DNA of 64,000 nucleotides from an uncultured Mediterranea sp. Lineage in GTDB: Bacteria; Bacteroidota; Bacteroidia; Bacteroidales; Bacteroidaceae. The notes below the pieces were generated by a model. That model saw only the letters and a list, made by a program, of their open reading frames with translations. It did no database searches and was not told the origin of the DNA. Both the position numbers and the translations under genes were made by a program. The stretch spans positions 1-64,000 of the forward strand of contig CAMACX010000004.1 of the NCBI GenBank assembly GCA_945831575.1, read 5' to 3'. Each line of letters opens with the position of its first letter. The stretch's first letter is position 1. This document shows, in pieces, positions 43,447 to 52,491 of this stretch.

Positions 43447-43601
43447 AAGTTTCGCATGTCTCCGACATGCTGTCAGTTAACGAGTTGACCAGTTGACAAG
43501 ATAATATCCCTCTTGTACAAGCTGGCTATTTCGGTAGAAACCTGACAACTCGTTTACTTGTCAACTTGTTTACTGAGAGCAAGTTTTAACTTGCGAAACT
43601 T
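43447..43601. repeat. 155-bp element with inverted ends and inner hairpins
   Basis: AAGTTTCGCA (43447-43456) matches TGCGAAACTT (43592-43601) in reverse complement. Inside are a hairpin GCATGTC-TCC-GACATGC (43454-43470) and partly complementary AGTTGACAAG and CTTGTCAACT words (43491-43567). It contains no frame and lies between the TPM and lemA genes. It may be a MITE-like element. Confidence 0.6.
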
Positions 43602-43631
43602 CAATTAATAACTAAATAACATTTTAAAGCA

Positions 43632-44213
43632 ATGAAGAAATCAACATTAGGAATCATTGTCGTAGTGGCAATTGTGGTGATTTGGGCTATCAGTGGATAC
43701 AACGGACTGGTAACCATGGACGAAAATGTGAGCACGGCGTGGAGCAACGTGGAGACACAGTACCAGCGCCGGGCCGACCTGATTCCCAACCTGGTCAGCA
43801 CCGTTAAGGGATATGCTGGCCATGAGAAGGAGACGCTGCAAGGGGTCATCGAGGCCCGCAGCAAGGCTACCAGCATCAAGGTGGATGCAGACAACCTCAC
43901 ACCGGAGAAACTGGCCGAGTACCAGAAGGCACAGGGTGATGTCACCTCTGCCCTGGGTAAACTGCTGGCCATTACCGAGAACTACCCCGACCTGAAGGCC
44001 AACCAGAACTTCCTGGAACTGCAGGCCCAGCTCGAAGGTACGGAGAATCGCATCAACGTAGCCCGCATGGAGTTCAACAAGACCGCCAAAGAGCTGAATA
44101 CTGCCATCCGTCGCTTCCCCAAGAACCTGCTTGCGTCACTCTTCGGTATCGACAAAAGAGCCTACTTTGAGGCTGCTGAAGGGGCTGAACAGGCACCTAA
44201 AGTGGAGTTTTAA
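43632..44213 (+). CDS. lemA: LemA family protein
   Basis: A 193-residue membrane protein with one N-terminal transmembrane helix (about 7-23) and a coiled helical domain. The family pattern DENVSTAWSNVETQYQRRAD and LIPNLVSTVKGYAGHEKETL is clear, as is NVARMEFNKTAKELNTAIRRFP at the end. Its function is not established, but it often pairs with TPM-domain proteins, as here. Confidence 0.93.
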   Translation: MKKSTLGIIVVVAIVVIWAISGYNGLVTMDENVSTAWSNVETQYQRRADLIPNLVSTVKGYAGHEKETLQGVIEARSKATSIKVDADNLTPEKLAEYQKAQGDVTSALGKLLAITENYPDLKANQNFLELQAQLEGTENRINVARMEFNKTAKELNTAIRRFPKNLLASLFGIDKRAYFEAAEGAEQAPKVEF

Positions 44214-44275
44214 CCCCATTTTTCACGCTAATATCTTAAAAAGTAGGGTGCTTTTGATAAATAGTTGCCTATTTC

Positions 44276-44307
44276 TTTGTTGCTTATATAGTTTTTTCCT
44301 ATCTTTA
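44276..44307 (+). promoter_or_regulatory. putative promoter of recJ
   Basis: TTTG, 20 bases, then TATCTTTA, one base from the -7 consensus. The ATG is 61 bases downstream. Confidence 0.5.
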
Positions 44308-44368
44308 CCGCTTGTTGGCGACATACGTTGCCACCCCGAGAGCTGAAAAAGAAAAAAAACATATATAA

Positions 44369-46087
44369 ATGACTCACACATGGAATTATTTACCCATAAC
44401 ACCCGAACAGGAAGAGGTAAGCCAACAACTGGCTCAGGAGCTGGGGATTAGCCCCATCCTGTGCAGGCTGTTGGCCGAGCGTGGGATTCAGACTGCAGCT
44501 GCTGCGAAGAAGTTCTTCAGACCGCAGCTGCCTGACCTGCATGACCCTTTCCTGATGAAAGACATGGACGTAGCGGTCGATCGTCTGAATCGGGCAATGG
44601 GAAGGAAAGAACGTATCTTGATCTACGGTGACTACGACGTAGATGGCACCACGGCTGTAGCCCTGGTCTATAAGTTTATTCAGCAGTTCTACTCGAACAT
44701 CGACTACTACATCCCCGACCGCTACAACGAGGGGTATGGCGTAACCACCAAGGGGGTGGATTATGCGGCCAGTACCGGCGTAGGTCTGGTGATCGTGCTC
44801 GACTGCGGTATCAAGGCGGTGGAGGAGATTGCCTATGCCAAGAGCAAGGGAATCGACTTCATCATCTGCGACCACCACGTGCCCGATGAGGTGCTGCCTC
44901 AGGCCGTGGCTATCCTCAACGCCAAGCGGGAGGATAATACCTACCCCTACGAACACCTCTCCGGCTGTGGCGTGGGCTTTAAGTTCATGCAAGCCTTTGC
45001 CCTGAACAACGGCATTGAGTTTCATCACCTCATCCCCCTGCTCGACCTGGTGGCCGTGAGCATTGCCTCCGACATCGTGCCTATCATGGGAGAGAACCGC
45101 ATCCTGGCTTTCCACGGCCTCAAGCAACTCAATAGCAACCCGAGTGTAGGGCTCAAGGCCATCATTGACGTCTGTGGACTGGCTGACAAGGAGATTACCG
45201 TGGGCGACATCGTCTTCAAGATAGGTCCGCGCATCAACGCCTCGGGGCGCATACAGAATGGGAAGGAAGCCGTCGATCTGCTGACTGAAAAGGACTTCTC
45301 CATCGCTTTGGAGAAGGCTGGGCAGATCAATCAGTACAATGAGACCCGCAAGGACCTCGACAAGAGCATGACCGAAGAGGCCAATCGCATAGTCGATGGG
45401 TTGGAAGGATTGGACCATCGACGCTCCATCGTCATCTACAACGAGGCCTGGCATAAGGGTGTGATTGGCATTGTGGCCTCACGACTCACCGAGGTCTATT
45501 ACCGGCCAGCCGTTGTGCTGACCCGTACGGGTGACCTGGCTACCGGCTCGGCCCGCTCGGTCTCTGGCTTTGATGTCTATAAGGCCATTGAAAATTGCCG
45601 TGACTTGCTGGAGAACTTTGGCGGGCATACCTATGCAGCCGGACTCTCCATGAAGGCCGAGCATGTAGAGGAGTTTACCCGTCGCTTTGAGGCCTATGTA
45701 GCTGAGCATATCCTCCCAGAGCAGACCAGTGCCGTGATTGACATCAACGCGGAGATAGACTTCAAGGACATCACCAACCGCTTCTTCCTCGACCTGAAGA
45801 AGTTCAATCCCTTTGGTCCCGAGAACGTGAAGCCCATCTTCTGCACGCACCACGTCTATGATTACGGTACGAGTAAGGTAGTGGGGCGTGAGCAGGAGCA
45901 TATCAAGCTGGAGCTGGTAGATAACAAGTCCAACAACGTGATGAACGGCATCGCCTTCGGGCAGAGCTCGCACGTGCGCTTCATCAAGAGCAAGCAGTCG
46001 TTTGATATCTGCTATACCATTGAGGAGAATACCCACAAGCGGGGCGAGGTGCAGTTGCAAATCGAGGATATCAAGCCAAACAGCTGA
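44369..46087 (+). CDS. recJ: single-stranded-DNA-specific exonuclease RecJ
   Basis: A 5'-3' single-strand exonuclease of DNA repair and recombination. It is 572 residues. The DHH domain has YGDYDVDGTTAVALVYKF (about 88-105), VLDCGIKAVEEIAYAKSKG and the name-giving ICDHHVPDE (about 170). The DHHA1 domain has FGGHTYAAGLSMKAEHV. A C-terminal OB-like region follows. It lies 59 bases upstream of recQ, a natural partner in recombination. Confidence 0.96.
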   Translation: MTHTWNYLPITPEQEEVSQQLAQELGISPILCRLLAERGIQTAAAAKKFFRPQLPDLHDPFLMKDMDVAVDRLNRAMGRKERILIYGDYDVDGTTAVALVYKFIQQFYSNIDYYIPDRYNEGYGVTTKGVDYAASTGVGLVIVLDCGIKAVEEIAYAKSKGIDFIICDHHVPDEVLPQAVAILNAKREDNTYPYEHLSGCGVGFKFMQAFALNNGIEFHHLIPLLDLVAVSIASDIVPIMGENRILAFHGLKQLNSNPSVGLKAIIDVCGLADKEITVGDIVFKIGPRINASGRIQNGKEAVDLLTEKDFSIALEKAGQINQYNETRKDLDKSMTEEANRIVDGLEGLDHRRSIVIYNEAWHKGVIGIVASRLTEVYYRPAVVLTRTGDLATGSARSVSGFDVYKAIENCRDLLENFGGHTYAAGLSMKAEHVEEFTRRFEAYVAEHILPEQTSAVIDINAEIDFKDITNRFFLDLKKFNPFGPENVKPIFCTHHVYDYGTSKVVGREQEHIKLELVDNKSNNVMNGIAFGQSSHVRFIKSKQSFDICYTIEENTHKRGEVQLQIEDIKPNS

Positions 46088-46130
46088 TATAGGCTGATAT
46101 AGATTATAGAAGGCTGATATAGATTGTAGA
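46084..46130. repeat. short tandem repeat in the recJ-recQ spacer
   Basis: GGCTGATATAGATTATAGAA is followed by a near copy ending TTGTAGAA, preceded by a partial CTGATATAG unit. It fills almost the whole spacer. Confidence 0.75.
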
Positions 46131-46146
46131 AGAGAGTAACGCGATC

Positions 46147-48042
46147 ATGACCTATCGAGACATTCTGAAGCACTACTGGGGATATGACTCCTTCCGGGGC
46201 ATCCAGGAGGAGATTATCCAGAGTATTGCCAGTGGGAAGGACACGCTCGGGCTGATGCCTACCGGAGGAGGTAAGTCCATCACCTTTCAGGTGCCAGCCT
46301 TGGCCATGGAGGGGATTTGCCTGGTCGTCACCCCACTCATTGCCCTCATGAAGGACCAGGTGCTCAATCTCCAGAAGCGGGGATTGCGGGCTTTGGCTAT
46401 TCACTCGGGCATGGAGCGTCAGGAGGTGTTGCGTACGCTGGATAACTGCATCTTCGGTGACTACAAATTCCTCTACGTCTCTCCCGAACGGCTTGGAACG
46501 GAGATTTTCCAGCGCAAGCTGCGTAAGATGCGCGTGAGTTTCATCACCGTGGATGAGAGCCATTGCATCTCCCAGTGGGGGTACGACTTCCGTCCTGCCT
46601 ACTTGCGTATCGCCGAGATCCGTGAGCTGCTGCCCGGTGTGCCTGTATTGGCCCTCACGGCCACGGCTACGCCCGAGGTGGTCAAGGACATCCAGTTGCG
46701 TCTGGGCTTCAAGCATGAGAATGTCTTTCGTATGAGCTTCGAACGCAAAAACCTGGCCTATATCGTGTACCGTACCGACGACAAGCGGAGGGAGCTGGTC
46801 CGTATTCTCAGCCGCATCCCGGGTAGCGCCATCGTCTATGTGCGCACTCGCCGCCTTTGTACGGAGCTGTTTGAACTGCTTCAGGAGCAATCCATCTCGG
46901 TTGATTATTACCATGCGGGGTTGGATGACGTGACGCGCGAGGTGCGTCAGCAACTATGGACGAAGGGGGAGAAGCGGGTCATGGTGGCCACCAACGCCTT
47001 CGGCATGGGTATCGACAAACCCGATGTGCGTCTGGTGATCCATTACGACTTGCCAGAGTCCATCGAGGGCTATTTCCAGGAGGCCGGACGAGCGGGTAGG
47101 GATGGGCAGAAGGCGTATGCCGTTGTGCTCTATAGTGGTTCTGACGATTTGACGCTGCAAAAGCGACTCAATACGTCCTTCCCGGAGAAAGAGTATATCC
47201 GTGAGGTATATGAGAAATTGCAATACTACTTTCAGATGGCGATGGGCGATGGCCTGGGCTGCGTGCGCGAGTTTGATATTGATGATTTCTGCCGCAAGTT
47301 CAAGCTCTTTCCTGTGCCTGTGGATGCAGCCCTGCGCCTGCTTACGTTGGCCGGTTATCTGGAATATACCGAGGAGCGAGACAACGCCTCGCGACTTCGC
47401 TTCATCCTGTTGCGCGACGAGCTTTATCGTCTGCGTGAGATGGATGAGGTGAGCGAACTGGTGGTGCAGGCAGCCCTCCGGCTCTATACAGGTCTCTTCA
47501 GCGACTATGTGTTTATTCGTGAGACCGCGATTGCCAGTTTTTCAGGCGTTACTCCTCAGCAGGTCTATGAGGTGCTGATACGTCTGAGCAAGCTGCGTGT
47601 GATCAGCTACATTCCTCATCGTCGTACACCTTATATAATATATACGCGCGAGCGCGTGGAGCGGGAGCGCATCCAGATACCTCCGGCTGTCTATGAAGAG
47701 CGCAAGGCGCGTCAGGAGCAACGCATGAAGGCCATTTTGCAATACGCAAAGCAGGAACAGGTCTGCCGCAGCCGGTTGCTGCTTGACTATTTTGGCGAAC
47801 GGCTGGACCGTAATTGCGGTATCTGTGATGTCTGTCTGAGCGAACAGCGGGCTTTGGGGCAAGACCCTAAGCAGGAGATGGCCGACTACATTCTCCACAG
47901 GTTGGCTCAAGCGCCTTGCAGGGCCTTGGAGCTGGGTCTCGGAACTTCCTGGGATCACAAAGGCCTGACCGAGGTCCTGGAGCAGCTCATCCAGCAGCAA
48001 CGTGTCAGGGTGGAAGGTCAATTCTTGATTAAGAATGAGTAA
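46147..48042 (+). CDS. recQ: RecQ-family ATP-dependent DNA helicase
   Basis: A 3'-5' helicase of 631 residues. Walker A is MPTGGGKSITFQVPA (about 37-51), the DEAH-type box is DESHCISQWGYDFRPAYL (about 137-154), motif VI is QEAGRAGRDGQ (about 311-321), and the zinc-binding subdomain ends CGICDVC (about 559-565). No clear HRDC domain follows, so this is the shorter Bacteroidota RecQ type. It is encoded between recJ and a TPR gene on the same strand. Confidence 0.94.
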   Translation: MTYRDILKHYWGYDSFRGIQEEIIQSIASGKDTLGLMPTGGGKSITFQVPALAMEGICLVVTPLIALMKDQVLNLQKRGLRALAIHSGMERQEVLRTLDNCIFGDYKFLYVSPERLGTEIFQRKLRKMRVSFITVDESHCISQWGYDFRPAYLRIAEIRELLPGVPVLALTATATPEVVKDIQLRLGFKHENVFRMSFERKNLAYIVYRTDDKRRELVRILSRIPGSAIVYVRTRRLCTELFELLQEQSISVDYYHAGLDDVTREVRQQLWTKGEKRVMVATNAFGMGIDKPDVRLVIHYDLPESIEGYFQEAGRAGRDGQKAYAVVLYSGSDDLTLQKRLNTSFPEKEYIREVYEKLQYYFQMAMGDGLGCVREFDIDDFCRKFKLFPVPVDAALRLLTLAGYLEYTEERDNASRLRFILLRDELYRLREMDEVSELVVQAALRLYTGLFSDYVFIRETAIASFSGVTPQQVYEVLIRLSKLRVISYIPHRRTPYIIYTRERVERERIQIPPAVYEERKARQEQRMKAILQYAKQEQVCRSRLLLDYFGERLDRNCGICDVCLSEQRALGQDPKQEMADYILHRLAQAPCRALELGLGTSWDHKGLTEVLEQLIQQQRVRVEGQFLIKNE

Positions 48043-48135
48043 TTCAAAATGGATAGAAAGTTTATACTTGTAGTTAAGACAGGCTTGCAACGTAATAGTT
48101 CGTAACTTATATAATGCTTATAACTCAATAAAGAT

Positions 48136-49089
48136 ATGGGATTTTTCAGATCATTCCTTGGGGGTAAAAGTGAGACCGCCGAGGAGCAAAGAGAGAAGAC
48201 AGCGCAGAAGAAGTTTGAAATCTTCAAATTTGACGGAATGCGTGCCCAGCGCATGGGGCGCATGGACTACGCCGTCAAGTGTTTTACTGAGGCGCTTGCG
48301 CTTCAGGAGGACTTTGAGACCAGGGGTTACCTGGCCCAGACCTACCTCCGTATGGGGAAGCTGGATGAGGCTCGTGAGGAGCTGGAGTTCATGATCAAGG
48401 CTGAACCTACTCATACTGACAGCTACCTGATGCTCTGCAACGTCTGCTACATGCAGGAGGATTATGCCGCCATGGCCCAGGCTGCCGAACGGGTGATTCA
48501 GCTTGAGGCAGGCAATGCGGCGGCCCACTACCTGCTGGCCAAGGCTGACGATGGACAGGGCAACCCGCTGATGTGCGTGGCGCACCTCACCCAGGCCCTC
48601 ATGCTCAAGGAGGACTATACCGAGGCTCGTCTGCTGCGTGCCGAGGCGCTTCTGAAGATGGGGCAGTATAGTGAGGCCGACGATGACTTGCAAGCGGTAC
48701 TCTCGGCCGATGCCGACAACGAGGGGGCCTTGTTGCTGCGCGGACGCATCAAGCTGGCTACAGGCCATCCTGAGGATGCCGAGGCCGATTTCCGGCACCT
48801 GATTGAGCTTAACCCCTTCAATGAACAGGCTTACCTGGCTCTTGGAGCGTTCTATATCGAGCGCAAAGCAACGGAGCAGGCGATAGCCCTCTTGGATGAA
48901 GCCATCGAGATGAATCCGCAGTCGGCTGCGCTCTATCATGAGCGCGGCCGGGCCAAGCTGCTTCGTGGCGACAAGACAGGGGCCACCGATGATCTGAAGA
49001 AAGAGCTCGAACTCAATCCGCTGGAGGCTGAGGCGCTCAACGGGGAGTTTCACAACATGTCCCGTCAGACTGACATCCTTGGCCTGTAA
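48136..49089 (+). CDS. tetratricopeptide-repeat protein
   Basis: A 317-residue soluble protein with about seven TPR units from residue 35, for example AKCFTEALALQEDFETRGYL-like and LAQTYLRMGKLDEAREELEF, ADDDLQAVLSADADNEGALL and AIALLDEAIEMNPQSAALYH. The N-terminus (MGFFRSFLGGKSETAEEQRE) is charged and not a signal peptide. It is probably a scaffold protein. It follows recQ by 93 bases. The role is unknown. Confidence 0.9.
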   Translation: MGFFRSFLGGKSETAEEQREKTAQKKFEIFKFDGMRAQRMGRMDYAVKCFTEALALQEDFETRGYLAQTYLRMGKLDEAREELEFMIKAEPTHTDSYLMLCNVCYMQEDYAAMAQAAERVIQLEAGNAAAHYLLAKADDGQGNPLMCVAHLTQALMLKEDYTEARLLRAEALLKMGQYSEADDDLQAVLSADADNEGALLLRGRIKLATGHPEDAEADFRHLIELNPFNEQAYLALGAFYIERKATEQAIALLDEAIEMNPQSAALYHERGRAKLLRGDKTGATDDLKKELELNPLEAEALNGEFHNMSRQTDILGL

Positions 49090-49146
49090 TCCGACGACCA
49101 GCTATTTGACCAACCATTTTATACAAATAGATAAAGAGAATCCCTC

Positions 49147-51192
49147 ATGCGCTACACTACTTACATCTTTGACTTCGATTATACCCTGGCTGACTCCTCG
49201 CGCGGCATAGTGCTGTGCTACCGCCATGTGCTGACCAATGAAGGATTTCTTGACGTGACCGACGAGCAGATTAAGCGTACCATCGGCAAGACGCTGGAAG
49301 ACTCCTTCTCAGAGATGACAGGCATTACTGACGCACAGCATCTGGCCTCCATGAAGCAGCAGTATGTGCAGCATGCCAACACGTGCATGACGGCCAATAC
49401 CCATCTCTTCCCCGAGACCAGGGAGGTGCTTGAGCGGCTCAAGTCGCGGGGGGCACGTATCGCCATCCTCTCCACCAAGTACCGCTACCGCATCGAGGAA
49501 CTGGTAGCACGTGATTTTTCTGAAGGCTTCTTTGACCTCATCGTGGGAGGAGAAGACGTGAAGCAGATGAAGCCCAGCCCTGAGGGGCTGTTGCTGGCCA
49601 TGAAACGCCTTGGGGCCACACCGGCCAATACCCTCTACCTGGGCGACAGCGTGGTCGATGCCCTTACGGCGCAGGCCGCAGCTGTGCCTTTTGCCGGCAT
49701 TCTCCACGGTGTCACTACGCGTCAGGAGCTTGCTGCTTATCCCCATACGGCTATCTACAATGACCTCTACGGTTTGTTGGAGACACGTCTTGCATTGCCG
49801 TCTTCCAGAAGGCAGGACGCTGTACAGTCCCCCAAGTGGGTGGCTTGGTGGAAACTCCCCATTCTCTATTTCCTGGGCTCAATGGCTTGGGACGAGCTGA
49901 CTGTGGAATGGGGCGACTTTCCACTCTTTCTGATTGTCTTCCTGCTCACACTCTGGTGGACGCTGCATGGACGGCGCTTCCTTCCTCTGTCCCTGCATCA
50001 ACGCATGATGCAGCAGTTGCACCCGCTCAAGAAGCGGTTGCGAGGCTATTATCTCCGCATTCAGCGGGGCAAAGCCATTCCGCTCAATACGTCTCAGAGT
50101 ACGGTGTGCAAGTGCTGTGGCGAGATTTTCCAGGGCAACTATTGCCCTCGCTGCGGACAATCCTGTACTACCACTCGTTACCGCATGAGCAATGCGCTGA
50201 AGAATATCGCAGGTGGCTTCTTCAACATCGACAGTGGCTTTGGACGCACGCTCATCGACCTCTTTTACCGTCCGGGACACCTCATCCGAGAGTTTGTCAC
50301 CGGCCGTCGCGCCTTCTACTTCCGCCCCTTCCAGATGCTCTTCATCCTGGCTGCCATCTATGTGATGATGGTGCAACTCGTTGACCCCGATGCGCTGAGG
50401 GAGGATAAGGTACAGCTTCAGTCAGATGCAGCTGCTCAGGAGCGTTTGGCCGAGGCCCGCCGTTCAATCCAGGCAGAAATTGATAGAAATCAGGACTCCG
50501 TCAGCCGCCACATCCAGCAGCAGGTGGTGGATGCTATCTTCAAGCAGACCGGTTATCAGGATTCCATCAGAGAGACTGGCTATCAGGACTCCACCTGGCA
50601 GGCAGGGACGGCGGTCTATGAGCGAGAGAGTGAGGGAATTGACGGTGAAGAGCTAGCCGACCTCTTGGCCGATGAGGTAGGTATTCCTACGGTAAGACCG
50701 GAGAGGCTCAGTCGCTGGAGGGGTGATAACTCTATCCGCAACCGATTCAACCGCTTTGTCGATTCCCATCCCTTCGTCAAGCGTGTGGTCAATCTGCTGG
50801 AGGGATGGATTCATGGCAATAGGGCCTTCCTGGTACTTATCACCTTGCCCCTCTTCGCCTTGTCCACCCGCTTTGTGTTCCGCAAGCCCAAGTACCGTCC
50901 TCGGTTCAATGTCACCGAACACCTCTTTGTGCAGGCCTACATCGCCTGTCAGCTGTTGTTGGTGAGCATTGTGGTGCTGCTCGTCCACGGTTACGCCCAG
51001 GTGGATAGCCTCTACGAAGTCTCCATCCCCGGCATAGTCCTCATCTTCTGCTTTGACTACAGGCAGCTCTACGGCATCAGCTGGTGGCAGAGCTTCTGGC
51101 GCACCTGTAAGATGTGTCTCACAGCCCTGCTGTTGCTGATTCTGCTGGCCATCCTGTTAGGTGGTGTAGTGGCAGGCATCCTGTTGAGTTGA
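49147..51192 (+). CDS. HAD phosphatase fused to a DUF3667 membrane protein
   Basis: A single 681-residue frame joins two families. Residues 1-215 are a phosphoglycolate-phosphatase-like HAD domain: nucleophile FDFDYTLADSS (Asp10-like), ILSTKYR, a lysine in KPSPEGLL and LGDSVVDALTA. Two hydrophobic segments follow (about 235-275). Residues about 319-681 are DUF3667: a zinc ribbon (Cys321, Cys324, Cys333, Cys336), GGFFNIDSGFGRTLIDLFY and YFRPFQMLFILAAIYV, then three or more C-terminal helices. A 15-residue repeat with YQDSxREx sits near 460-480. The join shows no frameshift. Confidence 0.85.
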   Translation: MRYTTYIFDFDYTLADSSRGIVLCYRHVLTNEGFLDVTDEQIKRTIGKTLEDSFSEMTGITDAQHLASMKQQYVQHANTCMTANTHLFPETREVLERLKSRGARIAILSTKYRYRIEELVARDFSEGFFDLIVGGEDVKQMKPSPEGLLLAMKRLGATPANTLYLGDSVVDALTAQAAAVPFAGILHGVTTRQELAAYPHTAIYNDLYGLLETRLALPSSRRQDAVQSPKWVAWWKLPILYFLGSMAWDELTVEWGDFPLFLIVFLLTLWWTLHGRRFLPLSLHQRMMQQLHPLKKRLRGYYLRIQRGKAIPLNTSQSTVCKCCGEIFQGNYCPRCGQSCTTTRYRMSNALKNIAGGFFNIDSGFGRTLIDLFYRPGHLIREFVTGRRAFYFRPFQMLFILAAIYVMMVQLVDPDALREDKVQLQSDAAAQERLAEARRSIQAEIDRNQDSVSRHIQQQVVDAIFKQTGYQDSIRETGYQDSTWQAGTAVYERESEGIDGEELADLLADEVGIPTVRPERLSRWRGDNSIRNRFNRFVDSHPFVKRVVNLLEGWIHGNRAFLVLITLPLFALSTRFVFRKPKYRPRFNVTEHLFVQAYIACQLLLVSIVVLLVHGYAQVDSLYEVSIPGIVLIFCFDYRQLYGISWWQSFWRTCKMCLTALLLLILLAILLGGVVAGILLS

Positions 51193-51221
51193 CGATTTTG
51201 CAAAAAAAGAGGTGAAAATCC

Positions 51222-51252
51222 TTTGCTGTTCGGAAAAAAAGCAGTACTTTTG
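51222..51252 (+). promoter_or_regulatory. promoter of rplU-rpmA
   Basis: TTTG, exactly 19 bases, then TACTTTTG: a full consensus match. The leader to the ATG is about 90 bases. Confidence 0.8.
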
Positions 51253-51344
51253 TGGCCGATTATTCCGCAACGGGTTCAACTAAGTGTATGTTAAGTGATT
51301 AGCAGCCACCCGCCGGAGCTAACTTATACAGATTTACAGTTTAA

Positions 51345-51662
51345 ATGTACGCAATTGTAGAAATCAATGGCCAGCAGTTTAAAGCAGAAGCTGGCAAGAA
51401 GCTGTTTGTTCACCACATCCAGAATGTGGAGGCAGGTGCAACAGTTGAGTTTGAAAAAGTTCTTTTGGTTGACAACGACGGCAACATCACCGTAGGTGCT
51501 CCCACGGTAGAGGGTGCAAAGGTGGTTTGCGAGGTGGCTTCCGCTTTGGTCAAGGGTGAGAAGGTGCTCGTGTTCCACAAGAAGAGAAGAAAAGGCTATC
51601 GCAAGCTCAACGGTCATCGTCAGCAGTTTACGGAGTTAACAATCAAAGAAGTAGTAGCTTAA
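51345..51662 (+). CDS. rplU: 50S ribosomal protein L21
   Basis: A 105-residue large-subunit protein that binds 23S rRNA with L20. The start [20 protein letters not shown] and the end with [20 protein letters not shown] are the family pattern. It is followed after 21 bases by rpmA, the standard bacterial order. Confidence 0.98.
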   Translation: MYAIVEINGQQFKAEAGKKLFVHHIQNVEAGATVEFEKVLLVDNDGNITVGAPTVEGAKVVCEVASALVKGEKVLVFHKKRRKGYRKLNGHRQQFTELTIKEVVA

Positions 51663-51683
51663 TCATTAAAACAGTAAGAAGAA

Positions 51684-51956
51684 ATGGCACATAAAAAAGG
51701 TGTTGGTAGTTCTAAGAACGGCCGCGAATCAGCAAGTAAGAGATTAGGCGTGAAGATTTTCGGTGGTGAGCTCTGCAAGGCAGGCAACATCATCGTTCGT
51801 CAGAGAGGCACTGAGTTCCATCCCGGTAAGAACATCGGTATGGGTAGTGACCACACTCTCTACGCCTTGGTAGATGGAACCGTCGTGTTCAAGACCGGTA
51901 GAGAAGACAAGCGCACCGTTTCGGTAGTGCCTGCAGCAGCCACTGCCGAAGCATAA
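51684..51956 (+). CDS. rpmA: 50S ribosomal protein L27
   Basis: A 90-residue protein near the peptidyl-transferase centre. [20 protein letters not shown] and [20 protein letters not shown] are diagnostic. The N-terminus has no Firmicutes-type cleaved extension. A strong terminator follows. Confidence 0.98.
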   Translation: MAHKKGVGSSKNGRESASKRLGVKIFGGELCKAGNIIVRQRGTEFHPGKNIGMGSDHTLYALVDGTVVFKTGREDKRTVSVVPAAATAEA

Positions 51957-51985
51957 GCTTAAAAGCAGAAAAATTATACTCTAAC

Positions 51986-52040
51986 AAAACAAGACAGGAG
52001 GCGTCACTCATCCGCGGTGATAGCCTCCTGTTCTTGTTTT
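51986..52040 (+). terminator. intrinsic terminator of rplU-rpmA
   Basis: AAAACAAGACAGGAGGC pairs with GCCTCCTGTTCTTGTTTT, with an inner TCAC/GGTGA stem. A degenerate second copy of the 3' arm (GGCCTCCTGCTCATGTTTTA) follows at 52050-52070. Confidence 0.85.
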
Positions 52041-52136
52041 ATAGGGTGATGGCCTCCTGCTCATGTTTTATGATGTGTTATGATGCCGGGGGGACTCCTC
52101 CCGGCTGTGTTGTTTTTGTGAAAAAACTGAAAATAG

Positions 52137-52167
52137 TTTGCAGATAAAAAGAAACCCTGTAACTTTG
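52137..52167 (+). promoter_or_regulatory. promoter of the B12 uptake operon
   Basis: TTTG, exactly 19 bases, then TAACTTTG. It lies just upstream of the riboswitch, as expected. A GCCGGG/CCCGGC hairpin (52085-52105) precedes it. Confidence 0.75.
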
Positions 52168-52184
52168 CAGCGGTTTTGTTCCGG

Positions 52185-52410
52185 AGTCCCCCGTTCGGGG
52201 ATAGGATGAAAAGGGAATCGGGTGCAAGTCCCGGACAGTCCCGCTGCTGTGAGTTTCACGTTACCCGCCAGCGAGGGTCAATCTTTTATGATGACCTTCA
52301 GGCCAAGGAAAGGGTAGGGCGCACATCAATCTCTTAGCCACTGTCTCTGCATGAGACGGGAAGGCGATGGCGCTTACGTGACGAGTCAGAAGACCTGCAA
52401 AGCCGAGTCA
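52185..52410 (+). promoter_or_regulatory. cobalamin (B12) riboswitch
   Basis: The leader has the conserved core words in order: GGGAATCGGGTGCAAGTCCC, ACAGTCCCGCTGCTGTGA, GCCAGCGAGG-type and AGGCCAAGGAAAGGG-type segments, and the B12-box CGAGTCAGAAGACCTGC at 52382-52398. About 90 bases separate the box from the btuB ATG. High B12 is expected to repress the downstream uptake genes. Whether it acts on transcription or translation is not clear here, but the region before the ATG (CCTTTCG/CGAGGAAAGCG) can pair. Confidence 0.92.
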
Positions 52411-52491
52411 AGAAACCTTTCGTTCGAGGAAAGCGAATGGTGTACATAGTGTTAGGTTAAGCAGTCAATTGCTCAAACTGATTAGATTAGG

